From contig JACEEZ010018261.1 of NCBI GenBank assembly GCA_016584305.1, forward strand, positions 1 to 64,000: 64,000 nt of DNA, written 5' to 3'. The translations under genes were made by a program, and so were the position numbers. The notes beneath the pieces were generated by a model. That model ran no database searches, was not told where the DNA came from, and saw only the letters and a list, made by a program, of their open reading frames with translations. This DNA comes from Chionoecetes opilio (taxonomy: Eukaryota; Arthropoda; Malacostraca; Decapoda; Majidae). This document shows positions 11,360 through 23,029 of this stretch, piece after piece (position 1 is the first letter of the stretch; each line of letters opens with the position of its first letter).

Positions 11360-13690
11360 ATTAACCGCGTAGGTCCTACAACAGGAGGCCTCCTCCAGCA
11401 GAAGTGGTTACCGTCGATTTCTCCCCCGCAGGGCCCATTCTTGCGACTGACATTATTCCGAGCCCCCCCCTTGCACCCACTTCTTAGGTGCAGGGCAAAA
11501 CCGCACGAGTCGTTTGCCGTCACCCTTCCGCCACTTTCACCCGCTTTCACCAAAGCCACACCCAATGTTAAAAATGACATAGTCCCCCATTCACCATCCA
11601 CCAGCCGCTTTCATTGCAGCGTTGGGACAAGGTCACACAGGCCAAGCCTTGTCTTCTGTTCCCCCCTGCGAGGACTGCTATATAAGCAGGTGACGCCCCT
11701 GCACCCTTCCTTCAGGGCGCTACAAGCTTTCCCAGGGGACCCCTCCTGATCTCCTGGGCTTTGCCTCCACAACGTTGACCACGGCCAAGAGTACACTCAA
11801 TTGGCCCCCGTGGTTCGCCAAGGGGTAACATCAAACCCCACCCTCTTCCCTGGGGGGGTCGCCTCGCGGTAAACCGCGGCAAGAGCTTACACTCCATTTT
11901 GGCCGCGATCTTCCCCTCCTTGCTTTCCAGTGCTCCAGTCTCGCGGTCGGATGGGAATTGGCGCCACGACCATACCTCCCAGAGGACCATTGCCTTCCTA
12001 GCTGCTGCAGATACCGCCGGTGGACGGTGCGGGCAGGATGCCTAGCAGCAACCGCGCTGTTCGACGGGCCGGGACACAGCTTGGTAGAAGGGCACGGTCG
12101 GTTGTTCGTTCCTCCATTCGTTAAACAGGGCCGTTTTACGGCCAACCTGCCACAGATTTCGGCGGGGGGGGGGTGTGGTGGGGCACCCCCGCGCTCGCCA
12201 CATCCTGACGGGCGTAGCAGAGGCAGGTATGGGGACATTTTTCCTTCATTCCTGGCCCTCCGAAGGTTTTTTCTTCCGCTGCTGGGTGCGCGGCTTCCCT
12301 CGCTCACACCCACGCGCTTGCGGGCCCTTCTTTTTCAGCAGTGGGGCGTTTTTGTTTGGTCCGCACCTGCCGGAGTGCAGGCCCCCAGCGCGGCCCCTTC
12401 CCCACGTTTTTCACCACGGCCTGCGGCCTTCTTCGGCCGGCCGCATTTTGTTCGGGCCGGTTGGTGCGCGGGTTTTGGATTCCACCCCTGTGTCGGAGTG
12501 GTTCAGGCCCCCAGCGCGGCCCTTCCTTCTATTGTGAAGATTGAAGAGAGGCAGGGCAGGGAGGCAAAGACGCGGGATGAGTGCGGGCCGGTGTTGCGTC
12601 CTTTTTACGCCGTTTTTGCCAGCAGCAGCGGGGAGGGTGCCCGCCAAGGGCCTTCAACGCCGGCCTTTTCGTAACCTCATGAAGAAGGCGGGGCAGTTGA
12701 GCACGCGCTTAGCCGCAACAACCTCCGCTGGGGCGCCAACCGGGGAGTAAGGGCAAACTCTTTTCACACTTGCACCCCTTTTGGACGGTTTTCTTGCCGC
12801 TTTTATTTGGCCCACGCCCCCACTTGCCTCTTTGCCAGGGGGGCGTCACCCCTTGGGAGTTAGGGCAGCTCTTTCACTGCGCCCTTTCTGACGGCGCCGG
12901 CCCTAGTATTTTCCGGGAGGTGGTCTTTGCTCGTCACTATCACCTCTTTTGTGCCTTGGGCTTGTGGTGAGTTGGGGGGTTGTTGTTTCACCGCCTGTTG
13001 TGTGTGGGTTTGCATAGGGAGGGGTTAGGCAGCTCTCGTCGCCAACCCTAAACCAACTTTCTTTTACCCGCCTTCGACCGCGTACGCCCCACCCTTCGTT
13101 TGAGGTCCCATTGCGCTTCGCGTAGGCCTGTTTTACCTCGTTTATTTTAAGGCCTTGACTGTCCTCGGGTGTTGTCCTTCTCCATTTTTCAGATTTATAT
13201 TATTTCATGTTTCATTACATCTTACCAATTTTGCGTTTTTGTGTTACTCAGTTTTTTATTTTGTTTTTTCTTCTTTATTTGTCTGTCAGTTTTCTACTTT
13301 CCCAATTTGGATTCTTAATACTATGTGTCTTTTTCGCATCTATGCTCTCTCATGATATTTAAGCTCGCTCCGTGTATAGATGTTTTATCCTCATGTGACG
13401 TCAAAAGGCTTCAACCTAGGCCGTTACCGCCCTCTTCTCTATCTTCCCTGTTATGCCGCCCGATTTTAACCGCGTGGTACACCGCCAGAGTTACCGGCTA
13501 TTCACAGGTTATTTATTTACGAATGTTTATCCCACTGGTGGAACCACCAGGTATGTTGGCACGGCCACCCTCGTTCCTCAAAGACGCACCGGACTTTTGA
13601 TTTTTACCCTAAGAGGCGCATCACGTACAGAACCTTCCTTAACTTCCCTTTCCTGTGAGAGGTAGGGCTTCGGTTGTAGAATTTAATTAC
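11360..13690. other. GC-rich island, no confirmed gene
   Basis: About 2.3 kb much richer in GC and CpG than the flanks. It contains the longest plus-strand non-repetitive open frame of this part (11958-12674) and overlapping minus-strand frames (11831-12313). A short internal duplication of CAGGCCCCCAGCGCGGCCC occurs near 12379 and 12506. I recognise no domain in either strand. It could be a CpG island, part of an unknown mobile element, or inserted foreign DNA. Confidence 0.4.
11958..12674 (+). CDS. Unrecognised open frame in GC-rich island (hypothetical, 238 codons)
   Basis: The longest frame free of simple repeats. The product is rich in Pro, Arg, Gly, Ala and Phe. It contains a repeated VQAPSAA motif (about residues 140 and 182) that reflects a DNA duplication. 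No signal peptide, membrane span or catalytic motif stands out. In GC-rich DNA long frames arise by chance because stop codons are AT-rich, and competing frames exist on the other strand, so I consider it doubtful. Confidence 0.12.
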   Translation: MAPRPYLPEDHCLPSCCRYRRWTVRAGCLAATALFDGPGHSLVEGHGRLFVPPFVKQGRFTANLPQISAGGGCGGAPPRSPHPDGRSRGRYGDIFPSFLALRRFFLPLLGARLPSLTPTRLRALLFQQWGVFVWSAPAGVQAPSAAPSPRFSPRPAAFFGRPHFVRAGWCAGFGFHPCVGVVQAPSAALPSIVKIEERQGREAKTRDECGPVLRPFYAVFASSSGEGARQGPSTPAFS

Positions 13691-14262
13691 CCCTGGGCGA
13701 GCTATGGGGTGTACACCACAGTAAGTCATTTATGAACACAAGGAGGATTAAGGGGGACAATTGAACAACTCACGGTACAATTTCTTCCTTTGTTGCTAAC
13801 ACGGAGATCACACAATTTACACAGAAACAGTTCTTTCCTGGACGGGCCCACGTCCCTGAAAGTGGAGCGGTCTGAACAAAGTACCACCACATAGGTGTTA
13901 CACGTTGTTATTTTGTTTCTTTTCAATTCACACACACGAGGGCTGTCCACTATAAAACCACTTGGGGAGGGCAACCAACAACAAAACACAACGAGTACGC
14001 TGGGCTTTACGGCGAGGCGGACTACTAGTTACTGACGAAGGGTGTGGGACGAAGCTTGAGGCGACGCCACAGGGGCGGGCGGCGCGCTAGCCCTTCGCTG
14101 CCTCCACACCTGCTCTACCCTCGCGCCCCAGATTGTGTTCTGCACCGACAGCTCTCTCCTCCCCGCCACGCCCCCCGTGTCCTTTCCCCCCGTTGCTGCG
14201 AAATCACTTTGCCTGCGCCATCCTCCGGGAGGCTGGCGACACATGTTCCTGCCCGGACCCAC

Positions 14263-14545
14263 TGCCCGCTCCCATTAAAAACCCCACACCCCACCCCCTT
14301 CGCAACAAGGCCCGCCTGCTCGCTTGCTCATACATACAAAACATACAGAACTTTAGCACAGACCCTCTGGGTCTATCCTCCTCCCTGGTGTTTGCTACCC
14401 AACCACGCTTGTGGTCTTCACAACGGACCTACCAAAGACATTACAACAGGCTCATTCGGGCTTACACACGGACCCACTCAAAACCAGGGGACGCATACAT
14501 ACCCAGGACACACAAAGTGTTAACAGAACACTTCAGCGCGAGATC
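14263..14545 (+). repeat. Dispersed repeat, copy B
   Basis: Second copy of the repeat at 10779-11070, in the same orientation. The two copies bracket the GC-rich island, so they could be direct-repeat ends of one composite element about 3.8 kb long. Confidence 0.6.
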
Positions 14546-14599
14546 GGCGAGAATTTCCTTATTCAGCGAAACAGTGATAGGTAGGGGTTTTTTGGATGC

Positions 14600-17100
14600 A
14601 GATGATGATAGTATGCAGGGGCATTCATATTGAGTACATAGGAAGGTCACGTTAGCAGGGAAGAGGGGGGCGTTTAACTACCCGGTTCAAGAAATGCAAT
14701 AGTTTATTGCCCACAAAAAAGGGTGTATCATAATCAATTTTTCATTTTCTGATACACATTTGTCAAAATAGTTATTATTCTTTTTTAATTAGCAAGATGC
14801 TGTATTTTCCGTTAATTACTCCATGATTCATTGGCAAACAGGCTATATATATGGGTTTCCTTACATCAGTTAATACAAAAAGCAGAGCGCATTATTCGTC
14901 ATTAAATGTTTTTCCTATTGAAAGGGAATAAAAAAACAGTGTTACCGCTTTACCCCTACTTTAGCGGGAACATTCACGATATTAGTAAATTGGATTACCC
15001 CTCCAAAACGGGCGTTGGGCGCAGTTGTCCCGTTTTCTTGTTTGATCTAAGTAAACCCAAAGGCGGCGACTGCACCTCCGTAAAACGAGGGTATTGCTTG
15101 GCCCACACGACACTGGCACGTGCGGATTTTTTATACGGCGCCACGACCCATGGGGGTACTAACATTGCCATGCTGTGAGTGACAGCAGCTTGTTCTTTTC
15201 CGCGGGGTCAGGCCCTCACCTGACCAGACCCCCGCCTCCTTCTTTCCTTTTCCGCCCGGCCACAAATAGCGCCCTCCTGTTCTGATTTTTTACTTCTCCA
15301 CGTTCGTTTTCTGCATTCCTCCTATGATTTCACCCTGCCACCACACCACATTCGCAATAGCTTTTACCTTTTTACACTGGTTTTCCTACTTGTCCACTTG
15401 TTCCATTATTTGTAGTTGTTTCTAACTGTTATATCGCAGTAAGGGAACGACGGGAGTGGTATCGGAAGTGTTTGTACTTAGCTATGTTGCTCTGCGCCCT
15501 TGAACAAACCATTCCGATTAAGGCAAGGTTATCATTATACTTGCCAACTATCAATTACCTAAATCATTTTTACTTCTACCCGTAGATAACAGTAAAAAAG
15601 TCGACACCGCAGTTGATGTTCCGCCATCACCACCAAATGTACGAATTTATTAGCATTCACTACTTTGGATTTTTATGTTGCCCACCACCTTGAAGATGAT
15701 TAACCAGTCGTTTATGCCGGCTTTATAATTCTAACCTGTTCAGCATGTTTTATGGCTTTGTATATGCCAAATTATTAAAGTTGCCGCATTTTGTTTCTCA
15801 CGTTTTTTTCTCTTTTCGCGCGACGACAGACCGTAGTGCTGATTCGACCTTTTTTCGGGGGCGGCAGGGACACAAAAGAATTGCCAGATTCTTTCAAACT
15901 TTTGAATAGGATTTTGTTTTTCCACGTTTGGCTGGCAGAGGAGTTTTGATATATTCCAAGGATTGTCTTTTCGCTAGCTTAAGATATAATATAGACTTGT
16001 TTTACTGTTTTGTACCCTCTAAATTTCCCTAAATTCCCTCAGAGTGGCTGGACTCAAGTTGGGTTTTTTAAAATACTAGATGGGCGATCTTTTACTTGTA
16101 GTAGGTATTAGTGCCCTCCATAAACTCCTGGGTTCAACAATTTTTTAGGTTTTTATGGTGGGAGCACCTATATTTGTTCTTTCTTTTTTTGTATTTGTTA
16201 TTCCAACCTGAGTAGATTGAAAAAAGTTAGTAAGAAGAGACACTTGAATTCGTCGTCTTTGTGTTTCTGGCCCTATGGTCCTCGTTTTCTCTAAAGGAAA
16301 CTGCAGATGGCACGCCTTAGGGGGAGTCGGTTTGTTGTATGGCTGTTTGTGGTTGCAAATTGGGCTTGCTCGGTGTTGACGCGTTCGATTTTCCCCGAGG
16401 GGTGCCAACACTCTTTTCTTTTGGCAATTGTAGAGTGGGCAAAAAGATCACCACCATAAATGCTTTTTATTACCCATTAACTCTACATTTCGTCGGCGAG
16501 TTGCATTCGGGGGACAACCGGGTGGCGGCCATTGGAGCCTTAAGCACGGGGTCCGTCCTATAAAAATGCCAGGGACTGGCCGGATCAACACCGAGCGAGA
16601 CCAACCATCACATGCCCTCAAGTTTGGACCTCCAGAGGTCCATTTTACCAGTCCACCCCTGGTATTGGGTCACTTGCTTAGGCCCAGTTTGCAAGGGGAA
16701 ATGGTACGTTTTCCATTCGAGTATCTCGATAGTGAGTGGGGCGCCACTTGTGGTTGATTGACAGTCCATTGATGAGTTTGCATGAAACGTGCTGACTGAT
16801 TTGTGCCCCCATCGTCATGGATGTCCAGATTGTCGGGAGCGGTAGGGTTACCACAAACCCGTGCGATAAATAAAATTAATAATTATTTATGTATATAAAG
16901 AAAATTCATTTTCTCCAGTTCATTTCTATCATGGAATTTTCGTTGTTTTACCATAACATAAAAATTATTACAATACTGTATTAGCAATTTGTCTTGTTTT
17001 CAATAGAAAGGAAGGGGGTACGAAAAGATTTCAACCAAAGTTCTGAGGTCGGTCCATGGAGTTAACCGGATGGGGGAACAACGCCGCACGCTGGTTGTCA
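14600..17100. other. No recognisable gene
   Basis: Non-repetitive, AT-leaning DNA. Frames of 60-90 codons (14906-15178 plus, 15740-15925 minus, 16145-16411 minus, 16339-16563 plus) show no domain I can name and no splice context. Confidence 0.5.
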
Positions 17101-17104
17101 CCTC

Positions 17105-17285
17105 CTCCTTACTCCTTTGTTAGAGTTTCCTCCTTCCTCCTCTCTCTTCTCTGTCTCTCTTTCTCTCTCTCTCTTTCGTTCTCTCTCCTTCCTTCTTCTC
17201 TCCTTTGTTCTCCCTTCTTCTTCTTCCCTTTCTCTCTCTCTTTCTCTCTCTTTCTGAGTCGTTGCCTCTTGCTCTTTCTCTCTGC
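17105..17285. repeat. (CT)n-rich tract
   Basis: Imperfect CT/TTC repeat about 180 bp long. The Arg-Glu-rich minus-strand frame across it is an artefact. Confidence 0.85.
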
Positions 17286-17559
17286 TTCTCATTTGGGTTA
17301 CAGATTTGAGTTGCGTTTCTAAGATGATTCTTAGTCCAGTGAATTTGTTTAGGCCATATTTACTTGATTTATCACATTTGAAATGGTAAAATGCATAAAA
17401 AGTAAAACACATACCAATAAAATCATTAGTTTTTAAAGTCTCGTTTCACTTTTATATCCCCCAGCGGGGAATCCCCCGAAGGGGGTATAGGGTTGGTTAG
17501 GCTGCAATGATCCGTTGAGGAAACATTTATGAGCCCTGGTGGATTGTTTTCCTGATGAG

Positions 17560-17887
17560 GCGTCTACAGAGCGTGGTTTAGTTGATTCCAGTTTCTTCTT
17601 CAGTTAGGACCACAGGAGTAAGGTGGATGGACAACGTATTTGTTATGGCGGTGTGGATGTAGCTTGTTCCGCTCCGCCCGCCGCCCAACCAGCCCCATTT
17701 GATCACCAGCCGCTGGTTCAATAGGTGCGCGGAATGCCATCTCGTCTTTGTATTGAGTCCCGGCAACGTTGGAAAAATTATGTGTGTAATTAAGCGCCTT
17801 TTTCTGCTTCAGTAACCGCGTTGATTCTTTCCCCAGAGAATGTTTGTCACATATTGAATATGCTCTTTCGATTATTGATGTTCGCAA
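17560..17887 (-). pseudogene. Possible Penelope-like retroelement fragment
   Basis: The minus-strand frame starts with IIERAYSICDKHSL, then a Leu/Lys-rich stretch and YTHNFSNVAG, and later PPYSCGPN before an in-frame stop. The order 'RA-x-IC ... L-x-x-LK ... NGY-like segment ... PY-x-x-GL-like segment' resembles the linker after the reverse transcriptase in Penelope-like elements. I compared this only with remembered family patterns. The fragment is short and frameshifted, and no GIY-YIG domain is visible nearby. Confidence 0.35.
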
Positions 17888-18425
17888 TGGAAGTATTTGA
17901 TTACAATATGGTGCTCATCGATCATCTTCATCGGTAGGGGGTTACCGCATACGGGACGATTGTTTTCCCGATGATGGGGCAACCAACGGTGGGGGGGGGG
18001 GGGGGGATGGGGGTGGAAATGAATGCTGTTCTGTGAACCTGTGCAGTCGGGGCATTTTCACGCCGGGGGGACACATATTAGGGCCACGGACGAGACTTCT
18101 TGCAAAACTGGCCCCCTTACAGTCAACCATATGCATATACTTGTGAATATAAAAAATAGTTTGCATAAAAATCATGTTTGGTAATATTTGTAATACAGAG
18201 TTTCATTTTGATCAGGCGCTTGTATTGCAGGATACAACAAATCTTGGGCGGGACGTGGGTTGACAAACAATTACTGATAACACATGAAACCTGTTGATGT
18301 TAGAATTGCTTGGTCAATAAGGCATTAATTTAATTATTCATTGGGTTCGTTTAGTGTTAGGGGGTGCTTGCTGAGTGTTGCATGGTCTAAGATAAAGTTG
18401 TACACTTTTGATAACTTTAATATAC
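17888..18425. other. No recognisable gene
   Basis: Contains a 16-base G run near 17991 and otherwise unremarkable AT-rich DNA. Confidence 0.5.
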
Positions 18426-18691
18426 TTAACCTCTTCCACCCGCGAGGATTTTTACTTTTTTGATTGGAAACATAAGAAAGCGTTTCTGTTGTTAACGCAT
18501 AAAATTACGACAAGTGACTAGATGATGATACAAATAGCTGATGTGGACACATGGGATATTGTTGTTAAAAACAGGTTGTCTTATCGATTAAAAGGTATGT
18601 TTTGCACATTACTCATTTTGAAAAATTCGTCTAATTGTAGCCCATAAGGTTATGTACAATATTAAATTACGTTCGGGACTCAAGGGGTTAA
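18426..18691 (+). mobile_element. TTAA-flanked MITE, copy 2
   Basis: Begins TTAACCTCTTCC and ends CTCAAGGGGTTAA, so both TTAA termini are present. It shares AAAATTACGACAAGTGACTA, AAAAATTCGTCTAATTG and the GGGACTCAAGGGGTTAA end with copy 1 but has about 50 bp more internal sequence. Confidence 0.65.
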
Positions 18692-19346
18692 TTACATAAC
18701 TCAACAATGAACCTTCAAATGTATACGGTTATCTTCGAAGCTATAGGGATTTTGCAAACATTTTCCTTGACCCTGGATTATTAAAGTACTTTCTCGACGA
18801 ATTTAACATATTTTCATATTAGTATTTTTATTTTCCAGATTTTTTGACACACAAAAAAACACGCTTAATTGTATTTTTTCTTCCCAGTTTATTTTAAAAT
18901 TGTTTTGTAAAAAAATATCCAAATGATTGGGCAGTTAGGTTCCAGAAACAAAGGAAAAGCTAATTTTAGGCAACATTTATGTTTTTCCTATTGTTTTCAT
19001 GCTTTTTAAGTCAAGCCTTATTTCTAAATACAATTGTCAAATTTTTTCCAGGGAGGTGGATTTTTGTCTTGACTCCACCTTTTTACGTGGTGGGACGGAC
19101 GAGGGCTGCGAGATTCTGGATTTCACTTTTGAGCCGCTCTTACGTTGGACGAGAATGAACCTCGCGTACATAAGGAGGGTTTGTTGGGCTTTCCCAATGT
19201 GGTCTGGTTTCATTCATGCCTTTCACCCTTAGGTAGAGTTTCGTTAGTGAGTTGGGGGATCTTTGGGGGGCCTTACCAGCACGTATTTGAAGAATATGTT
19301 CATTACGATTTGATGAATATGAGAAAAAAGTTTTATAGGGTGATAC

Positions 19347-19583
19347 CGTAAAACCCCGTGGGAGCCCAAAAGTAATTCCATTGTAATTTGGGTACCATTA
19401 GGGCCGATTCTTTTAGTAACTTTTATAAGCATATTTTTAATAGCTATTGACCTGTTTTTTTAGTATCTTGTTCCACTAACTAATTTGGTATATTCAGTTA
19501 CGTTTTCGTAATTTTAATATGGGCTAACCAACAGACGATTTTATATGTAGCAAAGGAAAGATCTTGGGTGTGATAAGGGTGTA
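19347..19583 (-). mobile_element. TTAA-flanked MITE, copy 4 (inverted)
   Basis: Same family as copy 1 on the opposite strand. AAACCCCGTGGGAGCCCA at the left is the decayed reversed end, followed by TTACTTTTGG-like inner blocks, CTAACTAATTTGGTATATT, GGGCTAACCAACAGACGATT and GCAAAGGAAAGATCTTGGG. The terminal TTAA is lost at both ends. It forms an inverted pair with copy 3 about 105 bp away. Confidence 0.6.
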
Positions 19584-19688
19584 AAAAGCCATAAGTATTT
19601 TTAAGGATGTATGTGACCTTTGCCACTCCAAGGTTAGTTATGATTTGCCATTTTGTAAACAATGGTGTACACATAAGTTGTTCACACG

Positions 19689-19930
19689 CACCCCTTCCTT
19701 CACACCCAGATCTTTTCCTTTGCTATATAAAAATCCGTATCTGTGTTAACCATACGATGTTACGAAAAATGTGAAGTCTGAATTAACCAAATTTTGAACT
19801 AGTGGACAAGGATACTAATTTATAAAGTTCAATCTAGTAAATATTGCTTTATATTAACTTAAAATCGTCTAATTGATACCCAAATTAGAATGGGAAAATA
19901 ACGTTCTGGGTCTCAAGGGTGGTTGGTTAA
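19689..19930 (+). mobile_element. TTAA-flanked MITE, copy 3
   Basis: Plus-strand copy with CACCCAGATCTTTTCCTTTG at the left, CAAGGATACTAA in the middle, and AACGTTCTGGGTCTCAAGGG then GGTTAA at the right. The left TTAA is missing and a few bases are inserted before the right TTAA. Confidence 0.65.
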
Positions 19931-20959
19931 CTAAGTATTTTTACAATCCCGAGATTGATAATTTTGTTGGATTAAGGTGTCGCTTGCTGCAGGTGCGGCT
20001 TCTCGTGCCGATAACGTGTGTGGTGGGTGTTTCGTGGATAGTCCTGCGGTAGTGATGAGGGAGCTCCGTTCATCTTGCAGGAAGACAGAGGTGAGGCATT
20101 TCATTGCTTGTTATTCTCTTTTCAAACTATAGTACTATCTTTTTGGTGTGTCGGTCTGTTGGTTGTTGGGGTGGTGTTGTTGTTCTGGGGTGGTTTGTGT
20201 TGTGGTGCGTGGTTTGGCCGTGGGGTTTGGGTCGTGTGGGTTGGTGTGTGTGGTTATTTATGGCCAACAAACGCCCCTGCCTTTGTCCCCTTCTATTCTA
20301 CGGGGGCAGTTTAATTCCTCTTTAGCATCACTACCAATTCACAGTATCTTCACTACTTACAAACAGTTGCGTGACCACTGGGACAAAGCAATTCTCACTA
20401 CAGAGGGATTTTTTGATTTTTGTCACCTCTGTAGTTGAATTGATGCTTCTGTTCATTGGTTCACGCGCTGTTAAGTAGTGAAGATAGTGTGATTGTTAGT
20501 GATTTGATAAGAGGAATGACACCAAAGTCAGTGCCCCGTCAGAATAGAAAGGGGGCGGCAGGGGCGTGGTCTTTTTCCTTTAGTGCTTTTATGACCATAG
20601 TAAAAAAAAGATATTACTTTTACACAGTTAGTCTCCGTTTCAGCAAGGAAAATTTGCCTTTCCTACATCACCAGTAATGTACGGCAATTACTCCATTTAG
20701 GTTTTAACATTAACAGCAGTTTATTTGTTTTCGTTCCTTGCAGGATATTTTGGTTGCAGGTTAAGGAAGCCTCCGAGTATGTCACTTGAGAAAGCTTAAT
20801 AAAAAAAAACTCATCCTTTTTGAAAGAACCATATTGTTGTTTTTTCCAGTCATTAAAACGCTCGGTCTTAAGGTTGAGTGGGGATTTAAGCTGATGGGAT
20901 GATTGATTGAAAGTAAGGAAAATTAGACAAAATAGCATTACTTCGCAATTTATTGTTTA

Positions 20960-21757
20960 AAGTATTGTTTACATTGAGAGATTTTATGTAAATGATTATC
21001 TATTTGAAAGTTTTATGTAAAGATAATATTGAAAGAATTTATGTTTTTAAAAGGTATACTATCGATTATATTATGTTAAAGATAACTATTGAGAGGATTT
21101 GTGATTATAAAGATACTATTGAGAGATTTATGTAATAGATTTTTACTATTGAGAGATTTATGTAAAGGATAACTATTGAGAGTGATTTATGTTAAAGGAA
21201 TTTGTACTATTGAGAGATTTTATTGTAAGAGTATACATTGAGAGAGTGTTATTTGGTAATAGGGGATACTTCATTTGAAAAGATGTTATGTAATAGCTTA
21301 CCTATTGATAAGATTTATGTAAAGGATTACTGATTGAAAGATTTATGTTAAAGGGGTATACTATTGAAAGATGTATGTAAAGAGCTACTATGATAAGATT
21401 TATGTAAAGATTTACTATTGAAAAGATTTTCATTGTAAAGATTATATTGAAAAGATTTATTGTAAAGATTTACTATTGAAAAGAGAGATTTATGTAAAGA
21501 GTACTATTGAAAAGATTTATGTTAAAGATTTACATTGAAAGATTTATTGTTAAAGAAACTATTGAAAGATGTTGTATGTAAAGATTATTATTGTAAAGGA
21601 TTTATGTAAAGATTTTACTTATTGAAAGATTGATGTAAATAAAAAGATACTATTGAAATATTTATGTAAAGATTATATTGAAAGATTTTTATGTAAAGAG
21701 TACTAATTGAAAGAGTTATGTAAACGCATACTATGAAAGATTTATGTAAAGATACTT
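20960..21757. repeat. 25-bp AT-rich satellite array
   Basis: About 30 imperfect copies of a unit containing TATTGAAAGATTTATGTAAA, period near 25 bp. Units differ by many one-base indels, and the left end of the array uses GAGAG where the right end uses GAAAG. No coding potential. Confidence 0.88.
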
Positions 21758-21859
21758 ATGACAATTTGTAGCAATCAAGTTTCATTAAACAATCATCAAG
21801 CCTCAAGTTGGCTTATTGGCCGGCCTTCTTTAAATATCCCGCCACGGCAGGACTCTTCT

Positions 21860-21985
21860 CTCTTCTTGTCTCTTCTCTATCTCTCGTGTCTCTCTTTTTT
21901 TTCTTCTGTTGGTGGGTATATCGTGTTTCTAGCTCGCCTCTCTCTCTCTTCTCTCTTCTCCTCTCTGCTGCTCTCTCGAGCTTTG
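21860..21985. repeat. (CT)n-rich tract
   Basis: Imperfect TCTCT repeat broken by a T run and a short GT-rich segment. Confidence 0.8.
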
Positions 21986-22377
21986 TGGTCTATTTCATCT
22001 AAGCTACAGTACATGTGTGTCTTTTGGGTTTTTTTTTTTTGATTTTTGAAACTTGGAGGCATACATTTTTGTTTGCCGTTTCCCGATTTATTTTACCTAC
22101 GCCCAAGAAGTTGGAGGGGTTATGTTTTCGCCCCGAATCTGTCTGTCTGTCTGTTCTGTTCTTACTGTTTGTGCTGGTGTGTACAGGGATTTTAGCCGAA
22201 AAAGTTGCAAATAAGGTTTGGACCCCAAAACTCGGTATTACTAAGTTATATGTTGGTATAAGGAAGAAACTGGATTTAAATCCAATGTAATGAAATCATT
22301 GAAAGTTGCCCTGATGGCAACCAATTGATTTGAAAATATTCGGGCCGGATGGTATTTGCGCTCATACTGAGTGCGAT

Positions 22378-22510
22378 AGTTATATATTAATATATATATC
22401 GATTATATTAATATACGTATATTATTATGATATATATTATCTTATATGTTATATTATATAGTTGATTATGGAATTATATATAGATAGTATATATATATAT
22501 CTTGATATCG
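22378..22510. repeat. (AT)n-rich tract
   Basis: ATATATTA-type repeat with several GATTA interruptions. Confidence 0.85.
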
Positions 22511-23029
22511 TATGTTGGTTTTTTAAATATTCGGGCGGAGGTTATGCGCTTCTACTGAAGTTGCCCCCCCCTAGTTTTGGTTGTTTCTGTTTCTTCACCG
22601 TTCTGTTGATACCGTTTTACAATTCTGCTTCACCTGCGGATCAAATAACAAAATACAAATCGTATAGATACAAGAGCATCCGCAATATGCAAAAAATAAA
22701 GATTAGAGCAGAAATTTTTTTTTTTTTAGGTATCCCACAAAAACCTGCAAAATAAATAGTTGAATGGATGTTGTTATCTAAAGGAAAATGTAGGGGAGCC
22801 ATAATATAACGACCAAGGGGACACCCAAATGTATTGATTGCCTTGATTATGAGGTTTAGTTGTAAGGCGCCGCAACTGCGGGTTATTGACGCCTGCTTTA
22901 CAAAAGAACATGATTAAAGTAAAACTAAAAAAACAAAATTTAAAGATAGAATAAAAAATAGTTGAAAATTACTGAAATACATTTAAAAAAGAACAAAAAG
23001 TTTACCATGTAAAAACAATCATTAAAGTT

